Source of the DNA: Seison nebaliae
Taxonomy: Eukaryota; Rotifera; Pararotatoria; Seisonacea; Seisonidae
Direction of reading: 5' to 3'
Length of the DNA: 64,000 nt
NCBI GenBank assembly: GCA_023231475.1
Contig: JALJEE010000451.1
Coordinates: 1 to 64,000 of the forward strand
Every line of letters begins with the position of its first letter. Position 1 is the stretch's first letter. The position numbers and the translations under genes were made by a program. Below, in pieces: positions 23,569-36,440 of this stretch. Under the pieces are notes generated by a model. That model had not been told where the DNA came from. It worked only from the letters and a program-made list of their open reading frames with translations, and made no database searches.

Positions 23569-26500
23569 ATGGCACACTATCCCGATATGGCATATCAGAG
23601 TGCCATGGATCTATTGAAAGTGGAGGAGGAGGATGCGGCGTTAGATAAACTGTTTTATTTCATGTTGCAGAAACGGAAAGTGACTTGGACAGATTCGTAT
23701 GATAAAGTCGTTTCACTTTTCATTGATTTGGGAGTGAAATTGCGACAGAGTCATAAATTGAAAGATGGTTTCCTCCAATTCCGATGGTTGACTCAATATA
23801 ATAATTCGAAAGAATTCATGGCGGCATTGGGACAATATTTGGATAAAGCGGAGAAGCAAGTGGGTGAGATATATCTTCAATTGGGAGTGTCATCTGATAA
23901 TATCGATGATGTGGAAGCAGTGAATACACCGGGAAGTTTATTATGTCTTGCTATCGATAATGCTGTCCATGGGAAAGATAGTGAAATGATGAAGAATTTA
24001 AGAGTAAAAAGGAAGGATAAAGATGATTTGGCTCCATGGTTAAGATTCTTATGGGAATCATATAAGAATTGTATGGAATTAGTGAAATGTAATTTTCGTT
24101 TTGAATCATTATATAAACTGATTGTTGAACGAACAATGTGTTTTTGTTATCAATATCAGCGTCGTACAGAATTCAGAAAATTGACAGAGATTCTTCGAAA
24201 TCATTATTCGCAATGTGAGAAGGCGTTTGATGCGAAGAAACCGTTCGCACCGAAAATGAATTCTTTCACTACTCAAAAATTATTTCTTCATTTAAGATTG
24301 AGTCAATTGGAGAAATCAATTTTAATGGAGAATTGGACTGAAGCACATCGAACGATCGATGTTATATTACAACTTCCTGCATTACTCAAAATTAATCAAT
24401 GTCGTGGTGAACAAGTTCATTTCCTTCGATTACTTGGAATAGTATTTTGGAAAGGTAATTATCATTTGTTCCATGCTCTCACACTCAATGTACTTCTCAA
24501 TCTCTATATTAATGGGAAGAAGACGCAATTAATTAAACAAACGGCAAATCAAGCTGTATTAGCAGCATTGGCTATTCCCATCGTTAATTCAGGTGGAGAG
24601 TTACATGTGCACAATTATGAATTGGATGCATTAGTTCAATCAATGACATCATCATATCATGAACTTCATTTGAAATTAGCATCGATGCTCGATTGGAATA
24701 ATGAATCGCCGATTAAAACGAGAAATAATTTATTGAAGGAATATCAGGAAAGTGGAATTCTAAAGGAGAAATGTGATATTGAAATTCAAAATTTATTCGT
24801 TTTATTACAAGAAGATTTCTCACCATTTTCTCTTTGCGAGAAGATTACAGAGATTTGTAATAAAATTTATTTGAAAGAGAATAAATCGAAAGATGTGAAA
24901 TTGGAGGAGATGAATTATACGGAAGATGCTTTTTATTCGAAGAAACCAGTTGCGAAGTATGTACAGGATATGCAGTTAGATGATTACATACCTCTCATTG
25001 AACAAGCATCTGTCACTCGATTAATGAAACAATTGTCACAAGTATTCCATTCTATGTCATTAGAACGATTCCGTTCATTATTACCGAAACGTATTGAACC
25101 CAATGAAATTTTCATTGAAAAATTAATCATTCAATCGGCGAAGGAATGTAATATTGAATTGAAGATTGATCATTTGAAAGCTCGTCTAGTTTTCGATGCA
25201 GCTAATTATACGAAATTAGCACCTGATCCAGTGAAGGATGTTGAAGATTTGTTCATTTTCGATGAGAAGGATCACAAAAAACAATATCTTCAACCGACAG
25301 CTGCCGAAGAGATGCAATTGAGACTTATTAACGCCGCTTCGATATTGGATGATGTCGTTCAAAATTTAAAATTAGATAAAAAGAAGGAACATGAGAGAGA
25401 GATTAGATCTCTCTTCCAAATTGAACGTTATTATAACAAAGATATTAATCGACGTATAGAAAAGCGAACAGTTTTGACAGAAGAGCGAAAGAAATATTTG
25501 GAGAATATGAAGATTGAAAAAGAGATTCAAAAACAAAAAGCAGAAGAACGAGAGAAGAAACAGTTCGAAGAAAAGAAGAAAGAAGAACATCAGAATCGGC
25601 AGATACGACAAAATCAATTGAAAGATCAAGAAATGAAGAAATCGAATGATGCAGAGATTGAAACGGTAAGAAATCGTATAATAAATTTCTTAGAGAATTT
25701 TAATGCGGCAAATCGAGATGAATTGGAAGATGTTTCATTGGATGATCTTCAAGAAATGGCATCGGCAATTTATGAGAAACAACGACAACGATTAAGAGAT
25801 CGAATGGAGAAGTATAAACATCAATCAAAACGTATCGATCATATAATTCGAGCTTTCCATGAAACGGAAGTTCCTCTCCTCGAGATATATAGTGAGGAGA
25901 AATTGAAACAGAATGAAATTGATTGGAATAAGGACGAGATGGAACGTGTCCAAATGTTGAAGAAGAAAGAAGATATGAGGAGAGAACTCTCTCAAATTAT
26001 TAAGATTATGAAACCAGATGTGGATGAATTGAGAGAAGAATTACAACCAGCATGTGACGAAGAATATAAAATAAAGTTTAATGAATGGGAAAGGAAGTTG
26101 GAGGATGATAAAGAGGAAGCGATGAAGAAATTATATTTGGAGAAAGCACAACAAGAGAAGGACACGGCTGACAAAGATCGACGATTACGATTACGTGATA
26201 GACAATTGAATGATTCTAATTCACAAACTTATAATCGTCCTGGCGCCTCATCAAGACATCAACAGAATTCTAAAGGTTACAATATGGGACGTACAAATAA
26301 TATGCAACAACCAATGCAACCATTACCAGTTAGTTCAAATTGGAGGAGTACCATGAAAAGTCAAGCGGAGATCGCACAAGAGGAAGCCGCTCGCTCTAAG
26401 ACAATGTACAAGACGTCTGGCAATTACCGAACTGGCTTCAATCGCGAACGTCCGAATAATACGGATCATTATGTCGTTCCAAAATCTTCAACTAATTCCT

Positions 26501-26586
26501 ACAAGCCGATATCATTAGTTAATAAACCGGCGGAAAAAGAGGGTGCTAATCAAGAAGCTTACATACCTCCCAGTCTAAGAAAATAA
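23569..26586 (+). CDS. EIF3A: Eukaryotic translation initiation factor 3 subunit A
   Basis: A single 1005-residue exon. The N-terminus matches eIF3a closely (Y..A...LL.V....AL..L, KRKVTWTDSYDKVVSLFIDLGV, LKDGFLQFRWLTQ). The PCI-domain region lies at about residues 320-500 and contains YVQDMQLDDYIPLIEQASV. A long charged helix (about 610-860; EKEIQKQKAEEREKKQFEE, RQRLRDRMEKYKHQSK) follows. The C-terminus is short and basic and ends YIPPSLRK, the usual animal ending. Compared with vertebrate eIF3a (about 1380 residues) the decapeptide-repeat region is largely missing. eIF3a is the scaffold of the eIF3 complex that loads the 40S ribosome. A shuffled piece of this gene lies at 22380-22589. Confidence 0.97.
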   Translation: MAHYPDMAYQSAMDLLKVEEEDAALDKLFYFMLQKRKVTWTDSYDKVVSLFIDLGVKLRQSHKLKDGFLQFRWLTQYNNSKEFMAALGQYLDKAEKQVGEIYLQLGVSSDNIDDVEAVNTPGSLLCLAIDNAVHGKDSEMMKNLRVKRKDKDDLAPWLRFLWESYKNCMELVKCNFRFESLYKLIVERTMCFCYQYQRRTEFRKLTEILRNHYSQCEKAFDAKKPFAPKMNSFTTQKLFLHLRLSQLEKSILMENWTEAHRTIDVILQLPALLKINQCRGEQVHFLRLLGIVFWKGNYHLFHALTLNVLLNLYINGKKTQLIKQTANQAVLAALAIPIVNSGGELHVHNYELDALVQSMTSSYHELHLKLASMLDWNNESPIKTRNNLLKEYQESGILKEKCDIEIQNLFVLLQEDFSPFSLCEKITEICNKIYLKENKSKDVKLEEMNYTEDAFYSKKPVAKYVQDMQLDDYIPLIEQASVTRLMKQLSQVFHSMSLERFRSLLPKRIEPNEIFIEKLIIQSAKECNIELKIDHLKARLVFDAANYTKLAPDPVKDVEDLFIFDEKDHKKQYLQPTAAEEMQLRLINAASILDDVVQNLKLDKKKEHEREIRSLFQIERYYNKDINRRIEKRTVLTEERKKYLENMKIEKEIQKQKAEEREKKQFEEKKKEEHQNRQIRQNQLKDQEMKKSNDAEIETVRNRIINFLENFNAANRDELEDVSLDDLQEMASAIYEKQRQRLRDRMEKYKHQSKRIDHIIRAFHETEVPLLEIYSEEKLKQNEIDWNKDEMERVQMLKKKEDMRRELSQIIKIMKPDVDELREELQPACDEEYKIKFNEWERKLEDDKEEAMKKLYLEKAQQEKDTADKDRRLRLRDRQLNDSNSQTYNRPGASSRHQQNSKGYNMGRTNNMQQPMQPLPVSSNWRSTMKSQAEIAQEEAARSKTMYKTSGNYRTGFNRERPNNTDHYVVPKSSTNSYKPISLVNKPAEKEGANQEAYIPPSLRK

Positions 26587-27653
26587 GTTATTCATTTAAT
26601 TCGATTGAGAAAGTTAACAAATATAATTTTAATATAATTTTAATATAATTTACTTCTTTATTATATTATAGATATAATCAATAAACTCATCATTACCTTC
26701 TTCTTTTTTTTCCTATTCACAACAATTCTTTTTCAGTTGATTCTACTAATAATTTCAATAAATCTCTTTTATCATCTTCCATTCATTATTGGGTTGATTA
26801 GATTAATTGACCATGATTTGAAAGTATTAGGGAAATTAGAATAAAATTTAATACCAAATGAATGATATTCTTGGAAATTTACTTCAAACTCTACTGTGTT
26901 ACTTTGAACTTAAAAAAAAGAACACTGCTAAAATTTTATTCAATCACTTCACATGTAATTATTTTTTATATTATTTAATATATATTAAATATTAACATTT
27001 TTATATTTATTTATATTTTCTTTTATTATATTTGGTAAAATTTAAATATTGGTCTATTGAAAATTAGGAAAAGCGAAGTAACCAGAAATATAATATTAAA
27101 GTAACGTTTAGTGGTTGGAAATAAACAGGTGATATTTGACGATAGATGAATTATTATCATGGATGAACCAAAATTATTCATCATGTTTTTAACATCAATT
27201 ATTGATGATCGAATGATTAGTTTATATTGCTTTATAATTTCATTAGTTTATTCAGTTCATGATCGATTAAAATGAGCGTTAAAATACACTCCATAGCATG
27301 ACGAAATAATATGAGACGTCTATAATTGGACGTTAATCGACAAGTGTCTACAATTAATACTCTAAATGCGGTAGTGGTCTGAAATTGTTCAATTGTCATA
27401 TTTACCTTACAGATATTAGAGAAAGAAAAATGTTATATTATTAGAATAATGATAATTTTTTTTAAAATTTTATTGTTAAATAAAATAATTGAAGATTCTC
27501 CGGTTGTGCATAGAAAAGAGGAATATTATTGTTGTAAAAAAGATTTTCCATTTTGTCACTTATTTAGTGTAACCAAAATTGTTGTATAATGGTTAAAAGA
27601 ATTCATTGAATGCTGAATTATTTTCAATAATAAAAGAATAGTTTTTCAATATT
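26587..27653. other. Intergenic spacer between convergent genes
   Basis: AT-rich, with direct copies of the motif aatataatttta just after the eIF3a stop (about 26621-26650). It holds the 3' ends of eIF3a and of the minus-strand DHHC gene. No gene was seen. Confidence 0.4.
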
Positions 27654-28925
27654 TCACGATACTTTCCGATAAGTAATTTTATAGTGATGTTTGGTATATT
27701 TAATTAACGATATGTGACTAGTCTTGCTAAAAGTTCGAGCGATTGATTGGAGTTTCCAATAGTTAGACGGTTGTATTGCCTTCAAATAAGCAATTTGTAA
27801 TATTTTCGAAATAATGAAATTGCCGTTACGCCAAATTTCGACAAACGATCGATTGAATGTTGTGGAATTGTTAAAAGATTTTGAATCTGCATTCGAATAG
27901 ACGAGACTCTTTTTCAAGGTGGATGGAGCAGATGGATTATTTCCGTTCGATTCATATTTTGTGGATGAAGAAGATGTTCGTTTTCTATGTACTTCTTGTA
28001 TAAAGCGACGGAATCTCCCATCTTCATAATCATAGTGATCAGAGGGGAGTATGTCGTACCGATTCATAATACTTACATACGACGGTAGACAGAAAGTGTT
28101 AACGAAGAAATTTTCACATAAACTTGTTGAGTATGGATTAGGTAAATAGTAATAAGCTTCTTTAATACTTTCATTGGTCGTTTCCGCAATGCTGGCTAAA
28201 TATGTATGTAGAATACAAAGGAAGAGAACTATAACACCACTGATGCCGGTGAGTGCGAGATTGATGAATGATGGAATCGAGAGAATTATCCACTTTTTTG
28301 TGTCGTTCGATTCCAATTTCCGTTTTCTAATACATAAAACCGCAATGACTATACACCAACTGCATTGTATGATTGTGTGACAGAGGAAGGTAAAGAAGAA
28401 TTTATAGTTTCTTTTTCCAATACAATTGCCGGTCCACGGACAATGATGGTCAAACTTCTCCACACAATTATTACACGTACTACAATGACTAGTTCGTGGC
28501 GGCCTAAAATGTCGACACGTATTACAATATTTGATAGTTATTGGTGTGTCATTGACGTGAAGTATTTTCGAATTGAATCCATCTTTCGCCAATCCATCCA
28601 ATCTCATACTCATTTGATTATCCAGCACACAATTAATCGTTTCTTCACCATCACCGCGACCAATAATTCCCGGATCCGAACATGATGTCAACAAGTAACT
28701 GGATAACGTACTAATCATCAGTAAACCAGCAATAATTACAAGTACGTAATTTTGGTAGACTAACCAAATATCCAGAATGTTTAAAGCTGTTCCTCCCATG
28801 ATGGTAATCGTCACACCAATAACCATCATGTGATTGGGACCTGTGGCACAATGTCCTCGACAAAGAAATCTGGTTTTTGACGGATATATTGAATATCGAA
28901 ATACTTCATCGTTTATACTCTCCAT
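27654..28925 (-). CDS. DHHC palmitoyltransferase, ZDHHC9/14/18-like
   Basis: A single 423-residue exon. Two hydrophobic segments (about 32-52 and 60-82) precede the cysteine-rich domain at about 133-182: KYCNTCRHFRPPRTSHCSTC, then CVEKFDHHCPWTGNCIGKRN. The catalytic DHHC is at 159-162. Two more membrane segments follow (about 176-198 and 212-240), then a TTxE-like element, TTNESIKEAYYYLPNPYS, which matches the TTNEDIKG...NPYS of the ZDHHC9/14/18 group. These enzymes S-palmitoylate membrane proteins, usually at the Golgi or plasma membrane. The C-terminal 130 residues are Ser/Asn-rich and not conserved. Confidence 0.93.
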   Translation of the reverse strand: MESINDEVFRYSIYPSKTRFLCRGHCATGPNHMMVIGVTITIMGGTALNILDIWLVYQNYVLVIIAGLLMISTLSSYLLTSCSDPGIIGRGDGEETINCVLDNQMSMRLDGLAKDGFNSKILHVNDTPITIKYCNTCRHFRPPRTSHCSTCNNCVEKFDHHCPWTGNCIGKRNYKFFFTFLCHTIIQCSWCIVIAVLCIRKRKLESNDTKKWIILSIPSFINLALTGISGVIVLFLCILHTYLASIAETTNESIKEAYYYLPNPYSTSLCENFFVNTFCLPSYVSIMNRYDILPSDHYDYEDGRFRRFIQEVHRKRTSSSSTKYESNGNNPSAPSTLKKSLVYSNADSKSFNNSTTFNRSFVEIWRNGNFIISKILQIAYLKAIQPSNYWKLQSIARTFSKTSHISLIKYTKHHYKITYRKVS

Positions 28926-29811
28926 TCGTTTGAAGGTTTTCTTTAAAAATTTTAGTTTCCTTTATACATTTCTTTCTTATTTCAATTGGATTCGTCAAAT
29001 ATTCCAATTCTTCATTGTACAAATTTCAATTCAATAACTTATTCGGAACAATATATTGTTTAACAATCTTCATTTTAATGAAAAGTTATTACTATTATTA
29101 ACTTCTTTCCATCTCTAACGGAATATTCTCTTATCTTCATTTAGTTATTCGTCTCAATAGACAGAATTCTTAACTGAAATTTAATTAGCTTGATTTTGTC
29201 TTCCTAATACCTAATACCTAATTATTTCCCAATGAATTAATATAAAATAATAAAATTTTCTATGATTCGTATGATATCTCGACGGTAATTTTAAATAAAT
29301 AATAATAATAAAAATCTTAAATCTAATCAACTTAATCAATTAAGACTAATGGTGATATTTGAGAATGATTCATTTCGGAATTGCAACAAATTTCTCTCAA
29401 TCATTGATTGAATCTATTTATATACATCAATTATAGTTCCAATATACGTATCTCTCTTTGTCTATTGTTTTCATATTCCACTTCCCAATTTTTCATTAAT
29501 GAATAATTTTAAGATTCTGATTCACTTCTAGATCATATCTAAATAAATAAAACTAATTTCTTCTAGATAACGTTATTCGAAATGGGAATCTAATAATATT
29601 TAAGAAAATTTATTATATTATCTTTATAAAATCTTATTAAATAATTATATAATAAAAAAAAATATTATTTTACATTTTTACTGATTCAAATCTACTAAAT
29701 GGCTTCCGCCAACTCCTCAATTACCAATCCTCATGATGTTGATCTTCATTCACATTTTATCTACTAATCGAGATACAACTTTTTTTGCCAACATGTATGG
29801 AGTGAGTAAAA
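28926..29811. other. AT-rich intergenic region
   Basis: The upstream region of the DHHC gene. Very AT-rich from 29040 to 29700, with no coding signal. A short plus-strand open stretch at 29701-29766 directly precedes the LINE remnant and may belong to it. Confidence 0.35.
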
Positions 29812-30252
29812 ATGAGCAAGGGTATGAGTAAAGATGTATGGAACTACTCACTTCATACATCAATGTTCTATAACCTATATCTTCATTGTAACGATGCTAT
29901 TGTCAGAGATTCCTTATTCCAACATATCATCGAAACTTCCTTCTTTTTCATTATTGCTGCAGATTTTAATATTTATTTCGATCGAAACTCGCCGTGTCTA
30001 AAACTATTAAAGCTATTCCACTCCGTCTCTCACTCATGGTGTGTAGACCGCGACATCCTTCGAGTTGATATCTCCTCATTTATCTCTTATTTCGGAACTT
30101 GGTGGATCGATCACATCATCGTGTCTTCCTCACTAAAGACTGGCGTAATAAGATATTCTCTCCTTCATGACTATATTCCTTCTTCTGTCTCTGATCATCT
30201 CGAATGTATGTTAACGAATGTAAGACAAATTTTATTAAAAAAGGTTCAATGA
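29812..30252 (+). mobile_element. LINE endonuclease-domain remnant
   Basis: A 146-codon frame shows the endonuclease motifs of a non-LTR retrotransposon: FFIIAADFNIYFD (GGDFN block with GG changed to AA), TWWIDHIIVSS (WIDH block) and SSVSDHLECML (SDH block). Spacing and order match the endonuclease of the LINE at 0.9-1.6 kb, but the sequence is clearly diverged. No reverse transcriptase follows, so it is a fragment. Confidence 0.72.
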
Positions 30253-30509
30253 AATGATTATGGTCCCGTGGAAAAATGAGGAAAATTGAAAATCGTATTA
30301 CAATTTGTTACCATTTTCCGATGAGAAGATATTATGAGCAGAATGAGAAAAGAATAGTTAAGTTCACAAAAGAAGTGTGATGATTTTTGTCTACTTGTCG
30401 ATTAAGGACAAACGGCGAAGAACGAGGAACATATGTCAATCAAAATTTTGTTAATTTCTTATCACAAACACAATTTAAAATGTAATTAATTATGAAGCGT
30501 TATTTTTCC

Positions 30510-31012
30510 TTAGTTCAGGAATTTCAATAATCCAATTCCGAAGAAGATTAAGAGAGCACTTGCTCGCATATAAGCCGACGAGTTGCAAAGAGCAGTCTCG
30601 CAAGATTTAACCTGTGTCCAACCATCTAGTTTATCTGCCGCTGGATCTGCGGCAAGACATGTTCGGACGATGTCCTCGAGTTTAGAGAAAATCTGCATAT
30701 ATGACAATGAAGATGAGAAATATTGAGTATAAAGATAACGTAGCATTTCTTATCGCCAGTGCAATCCGTTGGCGTTATATCGGTCAATGTAGCTTTGCAT
30801 GCTGCCATTTCGTCGTAAGCATCTCCAACAGTCGCAAATCCTGCTACGTCGTCTTTGGCGACTGTTGTACATTCGTAACATTTTATAGTTTCTGCTGAAA
30901 TTTGTTCAGTCTCAGATAAGATCACTATTTAATATAAATGAAATAATTATTAAAGAAAAGAGGATAAAGGCGAACGGAAAGCGATCGTTAAAATTGTTGC
31001 GATGATTTTCAT
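30510..31012 (-). CDS. Ly6/uPAR-type small GPI-anchored protein
   Basis: Three exons (31012-30976, 30924-30740, 30692-30510) with introns of 51 and 46 nt give 134 residues in one frame. The N-terminus MKIIATILTIAFLILSE is a signal peptide completed only after the first splice. The mature part starts IKCYECTT, the typical first strand of a three-finger (Ly6) domain, and ends with CETALCNSS, the typical C...CN ending. Between lie four further Cys. The last 20 residues (ALLIFFGIGLLKFLN) are hydrophobic, as for a GPI-attachment signal. It is probably a cell-surface protein; the ligand or role cannot be told. Confidence 0.82.
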
Positions 31013-31725
31013 GGTATAAGAGATTTAGAGTTATTATAAAACGTGAAATGATTCTCGACTAAAAAATTCAGAATGTAACTAAAATAAGTAATTGGTGAAT
31101 TGAAGACGACCGAATATATAGTACTCTCATGGTTGTTAAGGTGAAAGAATTGATTAGTGAAAATAGTTAGATTTAACATGCGGCCAACATATTCTGTAAG
31201 AGACAGAAGGAACATCGATTATCAATAAATCGAAATTGGAACATTCCTCTCTTTTGTTGTTAGGAAGCAGAAAACATCTTTCAAAACTATATGGGACATC
31301 GACGAACGACCTAACAACTTAATCAATCGTTTGCTCGAGTCGTAACCTTTTTGAAATATTCGAGGACTCGAACAAATTATTTACTGGATACATCTTCATT
31401 TATGACATCGATTTCCAATCGTTAACTTCCGAGTACCAGCGAGCTATTTGAATTTTTTTCTCTTTCACTCTATATGTCTATATGTTTCAAGTCTCTTTTA
31501 CTGCTTGTCATAATTGCTGCATTTTAATGACAGTTTCTCAAGATATTAGGAGAATTGGACCGCCTAATTATTCTCTAATTATAAGTGGAGTACTAGAGAA
31601 GAATTGGAGCCGACAATCGAAAGTTTGATCATACAAAGTTACTTGAACATAAAGGAAAAATCGATTGACCATCGAACAAATATGCAGCTTCCAATTATTA
31701 ATAAAAATTTCCATTTACTTTAATT
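31013..31725. promoter_or_regulatory. Shared upstream region of the Ly6 gene and GDP-fucose synthase
   Basis: About 710 bp separate two divergent genes whose starts are at 31012 (minus) and 31726 (plus). The sequence is AT-rich with no coding signal. No specific core promoter element could be assigned with confidence. Confidence 0.4.
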
Positions 31726-32934
<1,209 letters not shown>

Positions 32935-34671
32935 ATAAGATTTCTTATGATTCTTCCCGATTCCTTCCAAAGAAATGGTCGTCCATTATCCATTTCTTTC
33001 CTTTTCATCAGAATTTTTCTTGGAAAGAAATAAATGAATTTACGATTTTTAATATTGTCATCACTATAGTTATACCATATTTAATTTTACATTTAACAAC
33101 AAAACTATATTCTCGTTAGATAATATAAATTGTATTAATCTCCTACTTTAGATATTTTTAATGTAAATTTTATGCATCTACACTAATTATACAAATCGCT
33201 TTCCAATTAATATCCCTTTTAAAAAAAGGTATTGAGAGTATTGTAAAATTGGACTTGTTTTACGAAATTGCTAATAGAATGTTGTCTCTAAACTCAATTA
33301 CCAACCATTTATAATAGCTAAATGAAAAAAGAGGTAAAAAAGAATAGTTAGGCTTAAAACTTTGCCTTTCAATTTTTATACGTATTTACCACATAAGACC
33401 AAATTGTATTGTATTCCCCAAAACTTGTTTTCTGAGTTCTAATTATCGAAATTTCATTGTAAGATTATTAGTTTTAAATCATTCATAAGTCCCATTCTTC
33501 ATAACATATCATACTTCAGTATAATCGGTGGAAAGAACATGGATGAAAAGATATGGTTGAAAGTTGAAGAAGTTAATTTCTAAACTGAAAATCCTAATAT
33601 TTCCTAAAATTTATTTCCTTGGAAATATTAAATTGAATGATTAGTAATCATTGATTACTTAATAGATTCCTTATACCACTGAAAGTAGAGGTCCACCCTA
33701 TCAGTCATTTTAGAACGATTACAGTTGTGAAAACAATAACTTAATTTCGTGATAAGCTGATTATATGCATGACCCAAGGACTGAAAGAAGCGTTATGTAC
33801 ATAAAAATATCGTTTCCAGAGATTGTAATGGAAGAATGAAATTCGTAAAGGACAACAGAACTTAACTTTCATGGGTAGTTCTTAAGCTTAAAGAAACGAT
33901 TTTCGTTTATCGAGTGAAAGAGAAAACGGATCAAAGGTGATGGACGAGACATAGTTGATATCGATAGTAGTTGATATGAGTGTTTCCGTAGACGGAGAGA
34001 ATGATCTAATGTTACAGCGTCAAAATTAAATTATATCTGCATCGACCATGACGGATCGAACGAAACCATTTCCTATGTGGATGTCGTTTAATTTGTGTTC
34101 TGTCTATGTTGGTGTCGATGAACATCATCGATTGATTGCAGAAAAAACTGTTTCTCATGCCTAAGGGATTCATCATAGAGATGACAGAGAAACGAATCTC
34201 GAAATCGTGACGATATAAGTGAAGAGAACGAGATTTAGAACGAAGGGCACGTTTACGAAGTCGAAATGCTCGAAAAGTGAATAAAGAAACATTTAAAAGA
34301 AATGTAATCTTTCCTCAATAAACTTAATGGCTCTAACAGAATGAGGTGTTGCATATTGAGAAACTACTTGTACAATAGTGAGAACAAGGAGACGAGTTAT
34401 CAACATATCAAGGTTATGGATAAAGAGAAAAAGTAGCAGTTCAAGGAGTAAGTATGATAGTCTTGATAAAAAGTGGCCCGTTTTTCCATTGACTTAAGGC
34501 TGGATCAAGCGGAAAGATATGACTCATAATGTTATAGTAATGACGTCATAGCTGATAAATGTTTCGTTAAAATTTTGTATATTGATCATCAATATTTATG
34601 TTTTGCCCGACGCTTTCCCATTTTTCATCATCGCCACAACATGTGTATGTTTATGAATTTGTTAATTTAAA
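32935..34671. other. Intergenic 1.7 kb
   Basis: 3' flank of GDP-fucose synthase and upstream region of the LicD-like gene. AT-rich, with no coding signal I can support on either strand and no repeat or RNA gene seen. Confidence 0.4.
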
Positions 34672-36440
34672 ATGAAAGTTAAGAATATAAAACAAGTGAA
34701 TTTATTTCTGCTCATTTTCTGCATATGTTCCTTACTCTACATGTTTAGTCAGACGGAGCATATGCATAAAGGTGGGCAGAACGTTTGCATTTATAAGACG
34801 AGTGAAGATCTTATTCGAGGGTATATTCCCACCGACACCGACGACGGCAAACCAATCATAAGAAACTTGTTGTTGAATCGTCAAATTATTTTCGATCTCG
34901 ATTCTACGGACGATGAGAAGGAAGTCAAGCGAATAATCAACAAACATTTAGAGAAATTGAATACGCTCTGCTATGGAGAACCGACGGACGGTTACGTGCA
35001 ATATACGCCAAGAAAAAAAAATGGACTAGTGACATATCCACTCATTCCTTACAAATATTCGGATGCGAGAGGATGGTATTATGGTCGTTATGGACAGGAG
35101 ATGAAAGATTTTAAGAAGACATTTAAAAGTTTGAAAAATTCAAAGAAAAGAAATTTAACACAGATGAGTTTCGACGACAAGATACATGCATTTCTACATC
35201 ATGAGCTGAAAATTCTAAAACATAATCTCTATCTCAGTCTAACAACCGCCTTCACCACCATATTCCAAAAACATAATATTACTCATTTCCTTCATCAAGG
35301 AACATTAATCGGTGCTTTGCGTCATCATGATTTTATTCCTTGGGATGATGATATCGATATCGTAGCGATTAATGACAAACCATACAAATTCATCGAAGCG
35401 TTGATGGAATTGGTGAAAACGAGGAAGATTCGAGTAACGACAGGTTTCTTCCTTATTCATAGTTCTAATATTTATTTCATCGTATTCTAGGGAGAATTAT
35501 TGAATTTCGAGAAAATTCCATTAGTTCATATTATGAAGGAACGCCATTCAATGCCAATTCATCCATACTCCAACATTTCAATCCACTCAATTTAAATTTT
35601 ACGTCAGAATTAGAAAGAGAAAAGGAGATGTTTAGGAACGGTCGTTTAAATGAAGAATATCCTGTAAGAAATACGACTAAGCCGGTTGCCGTGTATAGTC
35701 AATTGAAAATTTCATTTAATCGTTTCATTCTATCTCCATTACTCAAATTGAAAATTTCTTATGGCTATCATATTGAAACTTCATATTATTCCTATCCTAC
35801 CATCGATTTATGGATCAGTTATCCTCAAGTCAATAGTAAAGATTATACGCTCTTCAATTTCAAAGGTAAATGTGATCAAACTCGAAAAAGACCAGGTCGT
35901 GTACATCGAACGGTAATACATCCTATCGTCTATCGACCGTTTGGTCCAATCTGGTTACCGACACCTAATGATCCCGTTCTATATTTACGATCATGTTCCA
36001 AATCGCAACAACTTTTCGAATTATTATTCACTTGTCAAACATCGAGAGTTCGACATGAGTTTTTTGGCATTTACAAAATTGCTTCATTGTCGTGTGAGTA
36101 TTTCAAGGAATTTTTCCCATTTGTAGAATTCGATACGACTGCCGCTTCCGTACCTTCAAAAATATGGGAATGTTATTACTCACTCTCATTGTATCAAGCG
36201 AATGCATATGCTAAACGATTAACGAAGACTTTTTATAATTTGGAGAAAGCGAAAGCAGAAGTGACAGATTTACGTTTTCGTGAATTGTTATTGGGACATT
36301 CGAGAAATCAGAATGTCAGTTGGAATTATATCAATTACGATTTCACCAACAACACCATACCGATCTTATTGAAGAATTGTGTGGAAACGTTGAAGTTCAA
36401 TGAACAGATTGTACAAAAGGTTCTCTTGAAATTCGGTTAG
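34672..36440 (+). CDS. LicD/fukutin-like nucleotidyltransferase-fold protein, type II membrane
   Basis: Two exons (34672-35443, 35491-36440; 47-nt intron) give about 573 residues. A short basic N-terminus and one hydrophobic segment (about residues 9-25; VNLFLLIFCICSLLYMF) suggest a type II Golgi membrane protein. The LicD core is at about 190-245: FLHQGTLIGALRHHDF followed by IPWDDDIDI, the metal-binding DxD-type motif of the family. Animal relatives include fukutin and FKRP (ribitol-phosphate transfer in glycoprotein glycans) and nematode LicD proteins; which substrate is used here cannot be said. The C-terminal 300 residues are not recognisable in detail. The stop codon overlaps the stop of the convergent gene (36437). 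Confidence 0.8.

Noticed and set aside
34672-36440. Calling the LicD-like gene fukutin or FKRP specifically
   Set aside because: Only the LicD core is recognisable. The flanking domains do not allow a choice among fukutin, FKRP and nematode-type LicD proteins.
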